This document shows, piece by piece, positions 7,766-15,527 of a DNA stretch of 28,938 bases; positions within the stretch are counted from its first letter, which is position 1; every line of letters starts with the position of its first letter. The notes beneath the pieces were generated by a model, which did not search any database, was not told where the DNA came from, and saw only the letters and a program-made list of their open reading frames with translations. The translations under genes and the position numbers were made by a program. Source of the stretch: WTXA01 sp041741995 (GTDB taxonomy: Bacteria > Bacillota > TC1); NCBI GenBank assembly GCA_041741995.1, contig JBGSJN010000087.1:1-28938 (forward strand). The letters run 5' to 3'.

Positions 7766-8149
7766 ATGAAAACTAATGAAATTTATGAACAGTTAAATCA
7801 ATATAAAAAATTTAATTGGGAAGTAAAGTTAACTGATGAAGTTATTAACATAGTTTTTCATGAATATCTATCAATAAGCCTCTATTATTATGAATATAAG
7901 GATGAATGGACATGTGTTATTAACAACAATACTACTCACTGGCATACACATGGTGTTGATCTGATAAATGATTTAATAGATATAGCTGAAGGTAGTATAG
8001 TTTTTATTGAACAAAGAAATTGGTTAAGAAGATTTTTAGCCAATCCAATACAAATGGTTAAATTGGATGTATTTAATATACAAAAGGATAAATATCTTAA
8101 TAAAAAAGTAAGAATATATTCAGGAAATTGCATATTCAAATATAATTAA
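7766..8149 (+). CDS. Immunity-like protein, paralogue of the gene at 6111
   Basis: 127 residues, the same length as the product of 6111-6494. Matching landmarks are HEYLSISLY against NEYLTLYA, THWHTHG against NHWHMET, LINDLIDIAEG against FIIDILKG, FIEQRNWLRRFL against IIERKSIFAKLL, and KYLNKKVRIYSG against RYIGKKRVRIYSG. The pair is clearly related but well diverged, so the duplication is not recent. AGGAG at about 7756-7760 precedes ATG. The next gene starts 20 bases after its stop, so they are probably co-transcribed. Confidence 0.6.
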   Translation: MKTNEIYEQLNQYKKFNWEVKLTDEVINIVFHEYLSISLYYYEYKDEWTCVINNNTTHWHTHGVDLINDLIDIAEGSIVFIEQRNWLRRFLANPIQMVKLDVFNIQKDKYLNKKVRIYSGNCIFKYN

Positions 8150-8169
8150 TAATAAATTAGGGGGAACTA

Positions 8170-8571
8170 ATGGGCGACTTTGATTTAGTACATGGCAAAA
8201 ACATTTTGTCAATTTTCAACTTTTCATATTTTCCTGATGACGAAAAAGGTGGTAATGCATATAACACAAGTTTTCTTATAAGAATAATTTCCGAAGATTT
8301 TTCAGGTGTTGGAGAATTTGAATGTGACATAAAGGAATTTAGAAAATTTGCTGAAGAAATAAATGAATTATTTGAGCTTAAGAGATTTGAAGTATTGTTT
8401 AAAGAAATTTGTTATGGTAGTACAATCAAATTTAAAATTAATAGAATTGGTCATTTAGAAATTAGTGGTGAGATATTTGGCACACATATGCTTCAATGTC
8501 TTAAGTTTTCATTTATTGCTGATCAAACATCACTAAATGGATTTGCTGATTCTATAAAACATATAATTTAA
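8170..8571 (+). CDS. WapI-type immunity candidate
   Basis: 133 residues, soluble. It starts with a beta-strand pair (ILSIFNFSYF), continues with a strand-rich middle (SFLIRIISEDFSGVGEFEC), a helix around ELKRFEVLF, and a C-terminal strand FSFIADQTSL followed by a helix. The overall layout and the DQTSL ending recall the WapI/YxiJ-like immunity proteins found beside contact-dependent toxins in Firmicutes. This is recognition by pattern, not proof. AGGGGGA (8160-8166) is close before the ATG. Confidence 0.5.
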   Translation: MGDFDLVHGKNILSIFNFSYFPDDEKGGNAYNTSFLIRIISEDFSGVGEFECDIKEFRKFAEEINELFELKRFEVLFKEICYGSTIKFKINRIGHLEISGEIFGTHMLQCLKFSFIADQTSLNGFADSIKHII

Positions 8572-8588
8572 CAAATTAATTATTAATA

Positions 8589-8606
8589 GTCACTTCAATC
8601 CATTTG
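8589..8606 (+). repeat. Interspersed intergenic repeat, copy E (degenerate, short)
   Basis: TCACTTCAATCCATTTG matches copy C (TCACTTCTATCCATGTG) at 15 of 17 positions. The right half of the repeat is missing. Confidence 0.45.
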
Positions 8607-8658
8607 CAAACAAACTAGTTTGGTTTATAAATTTATTAGATTTCAAAGGAGAATCATA

Positions 8659-9075
8659 ATGAAAAAAGTAATTATCATTATTTTATTTATATTTTTTGTC
8701 TTCCTTTTTGGATGTTTCAATGGTGGTGACGTGAATAGTGTTTCTATCGACTATGGAAAGTCAGAAATTTATTCCCAACAAGACATGGATTCTGCCATTG
8801 AAGTAATTAAGAAGGAATTTGCCACATGGGATGGTTGTGATCTTAATGAGATTTCATATTTGGGCGATGACATAGCTAAAGATAGTATAGACTATTGTAA
8901 CCAATTAAAACAGGATGCTGGTTTTGATGAGTGCATTGTATTTGAATCATCTTTCCATTCACCAAAAAATGGAGGAGATGCTTGGGAACCAGACGAAGAA
9001 AATACTGGTTTTAGTTGGTATTTAGCCAGAAAAGAAAATGGTGCATGGACTTTACTTACATGGGGCTATGGATAA
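8659..9075 (+). CDS. Small lipoprotein of an immunity-cluster family
   Basis: 138 residues from the ATG at 8659, where AAAGGAGA (8645-8652) gives a 6-base spacing; an upstream in-frame start at 8620 lacks a site. A hydrophobic signal with the lipobox LFGC is followed by a mature part containing IYSQQDMDSAIEVIKKEF, TWDGCDL, a hydrophobic strand ECIVFESSFHSP, GGDAWEPDEENTGFSWYLAR and a closing LLTWGYG. I recognise this as a recurrent Firmicutes family of exported hypotheticals often seen beside polymorphic-toxin genes; its role is not known. As a surface lipoprotein it could neutralise an incoming toxin outside the membrane (inference). Confidence 0.65.
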   Translation: MKKVIIIILFIFFVFLFGCFNGGDVNSVSIDYGKSEIYSQQDMDSAIEVIKKEFATWDGCDLNEISYLGDDIAKDSIDYCNQLKQDAGFDECIVFESSFHSPKNGGDAWEPDEENTGFSWYLARKENGAWTLLTWGYG

Positions 9076-9088
9076 TAAAAAACAGCGT

Positions 9089-9102
9089 GTAATTTAAATT
9101 AC
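9089..9102 (+). repeat. Perfect 14-bp palindrome
   Basis: GTAATTTAAATTAC is a perfect palindrome in the 72-base gap between the lipoprotein and the following membrane protein. It could be a protein-binding site or chance in AT-rich DNA; there is no T-run after it. Confidence 0.35.
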
Positions 9103-9147
9103 TCTAATGTCTTTTAGGATAAAACAAAAAAAGAGGAGAAACCATAA

Positions 9148-10131
9148 ATGGGAGCATTAGCTGCATTTTTTGTCATGATGATAATATTTTGTATTTCGCT
9201 ATTTTTCATTATTATAAGTACAGTTCTTTTAATTATACGTAAAACACAAGTGAAAAAAGGTCGACTTCTTAAAAAAAGATGGCTTGTTGTACCTTTGATA
9301 ATCTTAGTGATAAATATTTTTATTATCACAATACCGTTAGGTTTTGTTGGATTTTTACGTGAAGCCAACAGCCAAGTTATAAGGGATATTGTCTATGCTG
9401 AATCTGGAAAAATTCTATATTGGCCAATGGATAAATATGTCTATATTGATGATTGGTTCATGATGGATGATATAAAATATATCAATGTATCTACAGTTGA
9501 TAACTTTTTCATAGAAATTGATGAAGATATGATAGGAGAAGCGATAGCTAACATAACCAATAAGTCTTTGGGTTCAGATTATTTAAATATTATCATGTCA
9601 TATATACTAACTGGTAGTTCACCAGAGGAATATAATATGTCAACTTTATACCAAGTAAAAACAGGCACCTCTTATGAATTTTTATCTCTTGGTCACGAAT
9701 ATGGTAAACTATATTGCCCTGAAAATTTATTTGATAAATTAAATTCATATTATTCTGATTTATCTAATTATGATACCCAAAATGTATTTAATGTTGATTA
9801 TGTTGAAAATACTGATAAAACATGGAAAAGAATCGAAAAGGAAATCAATATAGAACCAGGAGTATTTGAAAAATTAGAAAATCCGCTTAAATTTAAACAA
9901 GATTTTGAACATTATAAAATTCCAATTGATACTTCAGATAATGAAAATGTTAAAGAAAAAGATTTGATTTCATATAGTAAGGATAAGTTAGCACAAAAAT
10001 CTGTGTATTTAATCTTAATAGATAATCAAGTTTATATATCCCAAAAAAGATTTGACAATGATTATATCGATAGATATTTATTGCCCCAATATATGAGTGA
10101 ATACATTAAAAAGACAGTCTTTTCTGACTAA
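9148..10131 (+). CDS. Membrane-anchored protein of unknown function
   Basis: 327 residues. Two N-terminal membrane segments (about 3-30 and 47-70) are separated by a basic KKGRLLKKRW loop, which should be cytoplasmic. A large soluble part of about 250 residues, likely extracellular, lacks any motif I recognise. It is rich in Tyr, Asp and Asn and ends YLLPQYMSEYIKKTVFSD. AGAGGAGA precedes the ATG. It closes the run of small immunity-like genes, so it may serve the same purpose at the membrane, but this is position-based inference. Confidence 0.6.
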   Translation: MGALAAFFVMMIIFCISLFFIIISTVLLIIRKTQVKKGRLLKKRWLVVPLIILVINIFIITIPLGFVGFLREANSQVIRDIVYAESGKILYWPMDKYVYIDDWFMMDDIKYINVSTVDNFFIEIDEDMIGEAIANITNKSLGSDYLNIIMSYILTGSSPEEYNMSTLYQVKTGTSYEFLSLGHEYGKLYCPENLFDKLNSYYSDLSNYDTQNVFNVDYVENTDKTWKRIEKEINIEPGVFEKLENPLKFKQDFEHYKIPIDTSDNENVKEKDLISYSKDKLAQKSVYLILIDNQVYISQKRFDNDYIDRYLLPQYMSEYIKKTVFSD

Positions 10132-10159
10132 TCTGTTTTAAATGAGTTAAAGATAGATA

Positions 10160-10216
10160 TGGCGTTATATCACTTCTATCCATGTGTAGAAATGCTGTCG
10201 TCTGATTAGGAAGAAC
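10160..10216 (+). repeat. Interspersed intergenic repeat, copy C
   Basis: TCACTTCTATCCATGTGTAG, then AAATGCTGTCGTCTGATTA, then GAAGAAC, directly upstream of the MFS gene. Resemblance to copy B continues into the following leader (TTGATA and GATAGG occur in the same order before the next gene's RBS). Confidence 0.65.
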
Positions 10217-10257
10217 AATACTTGATAACAATAGATAGGTGAAAAGGATAAGTGATT

Positions 10258-11454
10258 ATGGAAAAAAGATTAGAAGCAAATCAACATAAATTAAGCAAGC
10301 CACTTATCTTTCTTATGGCTGTGGCCTGTGGGGCAGTTGCTGCAAATCTATACTATGCTCAGCCACTCCTTTCTGATATTGCAAGAACCTTCCATACCAG
10401 CCAAGAAACAATAGGCCTTGTGCCAATGCTTATGCAAATAGGTTATGCACTGGGTATGCTGCTTATATTACCCCTCGGTGACATTAAAAGACGGCGCCCA
10501 TTGATAGTAATGATGCTTATCCTCTCTTCAATAGCATTGTTGCTGGTATCCTTCTCAATAAACCTTGAAATGCTTCTTATATCATCATTTGCACTCGGCT
10601 TTACAAATGTTACTCCTCATCTAGTGGTAGCCTTTGCAGCCCAGTTATCCGATCATAAGGAAAGAGGCAAGACGGTCGGAAGTGTAATGAGCGGCCTTTT
10701 AATTGGAATACTGCTATCGAGAACCTTCAGTGGTTTAATAGGTGCTTACTACGGCTGGAGAATAGTATTCATACTTGCATTTGTAATAATCATTCTCCTT
10801 GCATTGTCAATGAGATTGTTTCTTCCAGATAGCCAATCTGCATCCAATATTAAGTATAGTAAGCTTTTATTTTCAATGTGGCACTTTATTAAGACAGAAC
10901 CAGTTCTAAGGCAGGCGTCCATTACAGGAGCCTTGATGTTTGCCACCTTTAATATATTCTGGACGTCATTAATATTTCTGCTTGAAAGCCCTGTGTACAA
11001 ATTAGGCGCAGAGGCAGCGGGCTTATTTGGACTTGTGGGAGTTACTGGTGCTCTAGCCTCACCAATCGTTGGAAGGATTGCTGATAAAAGAGGCGCATGG
11101 ATGACTCTTACATTTGCTATGGTTTTATCTACCTTGTCCTATGTATTTTTCGGGCTGTTTGGAATGCATTTATGGGGACTTATTATTGGAGTCATTTTGC
11201 TTGATATTGGTATACAATCGGGCCAAATATCAAACCAGACCAGAATATATGCACTAAATGGAGAAGCTAGGAACCGAATAAATACTGTCTTCATGGTATC
11301 CTATTTTATAGGAGGCTCACTGGGTTCTATCCTTGGTACTTACAGCTTTGTTCACTATGGTTGGACAGGAGTATGTGTTTCAGGTATATTATTCATGTTC
11401 ATTGCGCTTACAATACAATTTTATAAAAGAAACTCCATTAAAGAGATTATCTAA
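10258..11454 (+). CDS. MFS family efflux transporter
   Basis: About 398 residues with twelve hydrophobic segments, typical of the drug/sugar-efflux branch of the major facilitator superfamily. The N-terminus KPLIFLMAVACGAVAANLYY followed by QPLLSDIARTF resembles the AraJ/YgaY-like group. Motif A reads PLGDIKRRRPLI after segment 2 and is echoed by GRIADKRGAW after segment 8, as expected for the two pseudo-symmetric halves. Substrate is unknown. AAGG at 10244-10247 is 10 bases before the ATG at 10258 but only 4 from an in-frame GTG at 10252, so 10258 is preferred. Its coding DNA is visibly richer in G and C than the neighbouring immunity-like genes, and a copy of the intergenic repeat lies on each side, which suggests a separately acquired cassette. 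Confidence 0.85.
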   Translation: MEKRLEANQHKLSKPLIFLMAVACGAVAANLYYAQPLLSDIARTFHTSQETIGLVPMLMQIGYALGMLLILPLGDIKRRRPLIVMMLILSSIALLLVSFSINLEMLLISSFALGFTNVTPHLVVAFAAQLSDHKERGKTVGSVMSGLLIGILLSRTFSGLIGAYYGWRIVFILAFVIIILLALSMRLFLPDSQSASNIKYSKLLFSMWHFIKTEPVLRQASITGALMFATFNIFWTSLIFLLESPVYKLGAEAAGLFGLVGVTGALASPIVGRIADKRGAWMTLTFAMVLSTLSYVFFGLFGMHLWGLIIGVILLDIGIQSGQISNQTRIYALNGEARNRINTVFMVSYFIGGSLGSILGTYSFVHYGWTGVCVSGILFMFIALTIQFYKRNSIKEII

Positions 11455-11462
11455 TAAATAGA

Positions 11463-11507
11463 GAGCGCAGATTGATATGTTTTTAAAATTACTCCATCCA
11501 TGTGGAT
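11463..11507 (+). repeat. Interspersed intergenic repeat, copy D
   Basis: GCGCAGATTGATATGTTTTT, then CTCCATCCATGTGGAT, just after the MFS stop codon. It matches the left half of copy B almost base for base and lacks the right half. The rest of the gap to 11735 shows no recognisable element. Confidence 0.65.
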
Positions 11508-11735
11508 AATAAGTTTACCAAATTTTAAAATTAACGCCTCAAAATAAATCAGAGAACAAAGGAGTCATCATTTACATAATAATGTATTAACCATTGTGGA
11601 AATCTTCCTATAAGGTTAAAATTGTGATAATGATACAAAGATATTTGGAGCTTAGTGGAGCTGAATTTCTCATTAAAATGGGTATGTAATTAAAAGATTG
11701 TTTTACGTGTCAAAGCAAGATTATCGGAGGATAGG

Positions 11736-13742
11736 ATGCCATTTTTTAAACCAGAAGATAAAACTTATACCATGTATAACTCTGGACTAACAAAGAAGCC
11801 ATGGAGAACAGTAATTGGGTATGCAATTTTAGGCTTTCTTTGGATACTTTTCTCAGATCAGTTATTACAACTGTTCACACAAGACCCAGCTCACTATGCT
11901 AATATGCAGACCTATAAAGGTTGGCTTTATGTGACGTTAACTTCCTGTGCACTCTATTTTTTAGTGAAATTAGATTACAGACATATTCTAGAACTAAATC
12001 AAAAACTTCTGATTCAGCATCAAACGCTCGAGGCTGCATATGATGAATCTATTACTTTAGAAGAAAAATTAAAAGAGAAAATTGGTCATTTACTAGATAA
12101 ACAAAGATTTATCGATACGGTTCTTGACCATTCCCAAGTAGCTATTGTAATTTGGAATACAGAAGGAATAGTAATAGATGCCAACTACTATTACCTTAAA
12201 TTAATAGGACGTGAATTAAAGGAGTTAGTCGGTAAACATTGGCTTGATTTTTATGTGGAAGAATCAGAAAAACCGATGCTAGAAGCAATGATTAGCACTT
12301 TAAAGAAAAATCGCAATGTTAATAATATTGAGCAAAAGATAGTTAGAAAAGATGGAACAGTAGCTTATACTCTATGGAATAATTCTATTGTAGATGGTGT
12401 TGAGGCATCGGGAACGTATATTGCTTCTTTTGGTATAGACATAACAAAAGAAAGAGAACACGAACTTAAAGCCATAAGCTTAGCTTATGAAGATCCAATA
12501 ACAGGTTTAAGTAATCGTTTTGCTTTTGAAAGAGATATGGAGAAATATATTGTAGCGGGAAATGATTTTGCGCTTTTTTATATGGATATTGATCAATTTA
12601 ATGCCTTAAACGATTTACATGGACATAGCTATGGAGATTTGTTCTTAAAGCAATTAGCGGAAATGTTTAAAGTATATTGCCCTGACATCCAAGTTTATAG
12701 ATGGTCTGGAGATGATTTCATTCTCTATAAAAAGTATAAATCTAATTCAAATGACCTCAATCTCTTAATGGAAGAAGATGTTGAACGTATCAAGAGTTTT
12801 ATTCATAAAAAATGGCAATTAAAGGAAGTGAGTTATACACCAACGATATCAATGAGCTCAGTGGTCTTTCCCCAAGATGGAGAACTTCTAGATTTATTAT
12901 TTAGGAATTTAGATTATACACTTCATGAGTCCAAGCGTCGGGGAAGGGGTAGTTATGTTCGATTTGAGAGTAGCTTATACTTAGCCATGGAGCATCGTTT
13001 ACATTTAGAAACAAAGATGCTAACAGCTTTAAGTGATGATCATTTCTCATTATTTTTTCAGCCAATATATCATCTTGATAGCGGTGCGATGGAAGGGGCT
13101 GAAGTTTTAATACGATGGTTAAATGAGCCCAAGGTCAGCGTATTAGAGTTTATTAAAATTGCTGAGGAGTCGGGAATTGTTCTAAAACTCGATGAATGGG
13201 TTATGAGAAAATCTTTCGAGTTTTTGAGTAGGCATCAAGAAGAACTTGATGAGTTGATGTTATCTATCAATTTGTCCGCTCAAACCATTGCTTCAACTGA
13301 TCTAATTACTATATTAAAGGAATTAGTGTCCCGTTATCAAATTAACACTGCACAGGTGAAATTCGAGATTACGGAGCATAGTTTTCTTAAGGATTTCGAA
13401 TTTGCGAATATTCAACTAGGTAAACTTAGGGAAATGGGCTTTTCTATTGTCCTAGATGATTTTGGTATTCAGTATTCCTCATTGAGCTATTTAGCAAAAC
13501 TACCTTTTACGCATTTGAAAATTGATAAATCCTATATTGACCGAATTGTAACAAACGATAAGGACCGTGTCATAGTGAAGTATGTGATACAACTCGCTCA
13601 TAGTTTAGGTTTATCAACGGTTGCAGAAGGAATCGAAACTGAAGAACAGCGATTAATTGCATCCCAGATGGGTTGCTGCTTTGCACAAGGTTACTTATTT
13701 TCTAAACCGCTGCCAGAAAGCTTGTTCTTTGAGTTAATTTGA
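11736..13742 (+). CDS. Membrane PAS-GGDEF-EAL protein, probable c-di-GMP phosphodiesterase
   Basis: 668 residues. Two membrane segments (about 24-46 and 63-78) are followed by a coiled region, a PAS domain (about 124-238), a GGDEF domain (about 248-410) and an EAL domain (about 420-665). The GGDEF active site reads SGDDF (324-328), missing the first Gly and the Glu, so cyclase activity is doubtful. The EAL domain keeps Glu456 (EVL), Asn512, Glu544, Asp574-Asp575 (DDFG), Lys595, Glu631 and Gln651, the residues needed for metal binding and c-di-GMP hydrolysis. The likely role is a membrane phosphodiesterase gated by PAS and possibly by GTP binding at the GGDEF remnant. A CGGAGGA site ends 5 bases before the ATG. 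The next gene starts 33 bases after its stop. Confidence 0.88.
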   Translation: MPFFKPEDKTYTMYNSGLTKKPWRTVIGYAILGFLWILFSDQLLQLFTQDPAHYANMQTYKGWLYVTLTSCALYFLVKLDYRHILELNQKLLIQHQTLEAAYDESITLEEKLKEKIGHLLDKQRFIDTVLDHSQVAIVIWNTEGIVIDANYYYLKLIGRELKELVGKHWLDFYVEESEKPMLEAMISTLKKNRNVNNIEQKIVRKDGTVAYTLWNNSIVDGVEASGTYIASFGIDITKEREHELKAISLAYEDPITGLSNRFAFERDMEKYIVAGNDFALFYMDIDQFNALNDLHGHSYGDLFLKQLAEMFKVYCPDIQVYRWSGDDFILYKKYKSNSNDLNLLMEEDVERIKSFIHKKWQLKEVSYTPTISMSSVVFPQDGELLDLLFRNLDYTLHESKRRGRGSYVRFESSLYLAMEHRLHLETKMLTALSDDHFSLFFQPIYHLDSGAMEGAEVLIRWLNEPKVSVLEFIKIAEESGIVLKLDEWVMRKSFEFLSRHQEELDELMLSINLSAQTIASTDLITILKELVSRYQINTAQVKFEITEHSFLKDFEFANIQLGKLREMGFSIVLDDFGIQYSSLSYLAKLPFTHLKIDKSYIDRIVTNDKDRVIVKYVIQLAHSLGLSTVAEGIETEEQRLIASQMGCCFAQGYLFSKPLPESLFFELI

Positions 13743-13775
13743 CAGGAGGCTTTACCTGGTGATAGAGGAAAAAAG

Positions 13776-14630
13776 ATGAATAAAATAAAGAAAGACCTAA
13801 GCTTTAATAAAATAGGAACAATAATACCAGCAATTTTAATCGGTATAATAGGCATGGTTGGTAATGATGTGCCAATAAGTATATCCCTACAGAATCTAGT
13901 TGCTATGATTATATTTGGTTTAATGGCATTAATCTTTATCCATAAGAGGGTCAGAATCAATGACAAAATTATTATAGCTATATCATTAACACTGTTATTT
14001 CTTACACTGTTTGGGAATGGTACAGATGGTGTACACAGGTGGATAAAATTAGGGATAATAAATGTGAATGTTGCTATGATAGTTTTACCCATAACTATAG
14101 TAGCATCCTATAATTTGTTAATAAAAAAAAGAGTGAAGTATGCATTGATTTTTATAGTAAGCATTGCGATACTACTGGTCCTACAACCTGATGCATCTCA
14201 GCTAATGGGTTTTTCTATTCCTATAGTAATCATTCTGTTTGATAAGAAAATAAATTTAAATCCTATTCTTAGATATGTTATTTCATTAATACTTATTTTA
14301 TTAATGATTTTATCTTGGATATTTCTTGATAAATTAGCCCCTGTTAGTTATGTTGAAGGAATTTTGGGTTTGTTAAACAATATGTCACCTATTTTGATGG
14401 TAATGGGAATTATTTCATTGATTTTAATACCACTTTCATTTATCTTGTTTCCACCAAAAGAATTTCGACGTTTATCAATATGTATTGGTTTATATTATAG
14501 TTTAATAGTGATAGCTACTTTATTTGGAAATTTTCCTGTACCTTTTATGGGGTATGGAATATCACCTATAATTGGATACTATACTATACTATACTATAAT
14601 ATGCTATGCTATGCTATATGGTATAAATAG
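13776..14630 (+). CDS. Divergent FtsW/RodA (SEDS)-like membrane protein
   Basis: 284 residues with about eight or nine membrane segments. Three stretches line up in order with SEDS peptidoglycan polymerases. GVHRWIKLGIINVN (about 88-101) resembles the RRWI-LG segment of FtsW/RodA, QPDASQ (about 137-142) resembles QPD-G, and FPVPFMGYGISP (about 261-272) resembles the P-PFISYGGS motif. The protein is about 80-100 residues shorter than a typical SEDS member, and in the large fourth loop, where an essential Asp is expected, I see only VSYVEGILG with a Glu. It may be an inactive or specialised relative; it could also be an unrelated membrane protein with chance similarity. The 3' end is made of pentanucleotide repeats. 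It probably shares a transcript with the EAL gene. Confidence 0.5.
   Translation: MNKIKKDLSFNKIGTIIPAILIGIIGMVGNDVPISISLQNLVAMIIFGLMALIFIHKRVRINDKIIIAISLTLLFLTLFGNGTDGVHRWIKLGIINVNVAMIVLPITIVASYNLLIKKRVKYALIFIVSIAILLVLQPDASQLMGFSIPIVIILFDKKINLNPILRYVISLILILLMILSWIFLDKLAPVSYVEGILGLLNNMSPILMVMGIISLILIPLSFILFPPKEFRRLSICIGLYYSLIVIATLFGNFPVPFMGYGISPIIGYYTILYYNMLCYAIWYK
14576..14620 (+). repeat. Pentanucleotide tandem repeat inside the SEDS-like gene end
   Basis: Nine consecutive 5-base units: four ATACT, one ATAAT, three ATGCT, one ATATG. They encode the Tyr-rich C-terminus. Gain or loss of one unit would shift the frame. Confidence 0.85.
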
Positions 14631-14814
14631 TATGGAAGAGAAATCCAAGCAATCAATAAACTGACGATTACAAATGTTATTAATTCATAATAAAAGAAAT
14701 TTATCTCTTGCCAAAAAAGATGCATAAACTAAATGGTTTGAAGTTATATTAATCGAGATGAAAAAATAATCGCTATGAAGCAGAAAACATATTAGAGAAA
14801 AGAAGGTGGATTAT

Positions 14815-15420
14815 TTGGAGTTTAATGAAAAATTACAGGAACTTAGAAAACAAAAGGGCTTAACCCAAGAAGAACTTGCTGAGATATTGTTTGTTTCAAG
14901 AACAGCAATCTCAAAATGGGAATCTGGAAGAGGCTATCCGAATATTGATTCCCTAAAAGCTATCGCAGAATTTTTTAATATTACTATTGACGAATTTCTG
15001 TCATCCAAAGAGTTGCTTTCTATTGCTCAAAAAGATAGTGAAATAAAAATTCAGCAAATTAGAGATTTAGTTTTTGGACTATTAGACTTAGCATTTTTCT
15101 TACTTATCTTCATTCCTCTGTTTGGTCAAAAAGATGGGGATTTTATAAGACATGTATCATTACTTTCAATCGAAGAAATACCAATTAATATTAAAGTGAT
15201 TTATTTTGTAATTATCTTATCTATAACTATTTTTGGAATTCTGTTATTGACACTACAAAACTGGGATAATAGAATTTGGGTAAAAAGAAAAAGTAAGATA
15301 TCGGTTTTTTTGAGTATTTTAAGTGTTTTGATTTTTTTAGCTTCCTTTCAACCTTATATTGCTACTTTTTCCTTTATTCTATTGATTACAAAGGCTTCTT
15401 TGCTGTTAAAAAGTCAATGA
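14815..15420 (+). CDS. XRE-family regulator with C-terminal membrane segments
   Basis: About 201 residues. The N-terminal helix-turn-helix (about 3-60) reads KLQELRKQKGLTQEELAEIL, then SRTAISKWESGRGYPN and LKAIAEFFNITIDEFL, a classic Cro/CI-type domain. Four hydrophobic segments follow (about 83-103, 125-147, 157-175 and 178-195), so the DNA-binding head is tethered to the membrane. AAGGTGG (14803-14809) is 5 bases before a TTG at 14815, giving the usual LEFNEKL start of this family; an upstream in-frame GTG at 14806 lies inside that site. It probably senses a membrane or envelope signal and may control the nearby SEDS-like or PAP2 genes (inference). Confidence 0.83.
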   Translation: MEFNEKLQELRKQKGLTQEELAEILFVSRTAISKWESGRGYPNIDSLKAIAEFFNITIDEFLSSKELLSIAQKDSEIKIQQIRDLVFGLLDLAFFLLIFIPLFGQKDGDFIRHVSLLSIEEIPINIKVIYFVIILSITIFGILLLTLQNWDNRIWVKRKSKISVFLSILSVLIFLASFQPYIATFSFILLITKASLLLKSQ

Positions 15421-15527
15421 TACTAATCGTATCACTGATGTGACAATACAATTCTACCATTTATGAAGTTCTCCGATTAATGTATATGTAGGCACATTGC
15501 CAATACATTATCAGGAGGAGTTTTTTT

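Noticed and set aside
11624..11689. 22-codon frame ending SGAEFLIKMGM in the gap before the PAS-GGDEF-EAL gene
   Set aside because: It looks slightly protein-like, perhaps a relic, but is too short and matches nothing I can name.
11508..11735. Possible c-di-GMP riboswitch before the EAL gene
   Set aside because: I looked for the conserved GEMM riboswitch blocks in this leader and did not find them.
13691..14092. 133-codon minus-strand frame across the EAL and SEDS-like gene junction
   Set aside because: It overlaps two + strand genes with recognisable motifs and its own product has no family features.
15418..15434. TGATAC/GTATCA hairpin at the stop of the XRE gene
   Set aside because: A 6-base stem without a T-run; too weak to call a terminator.
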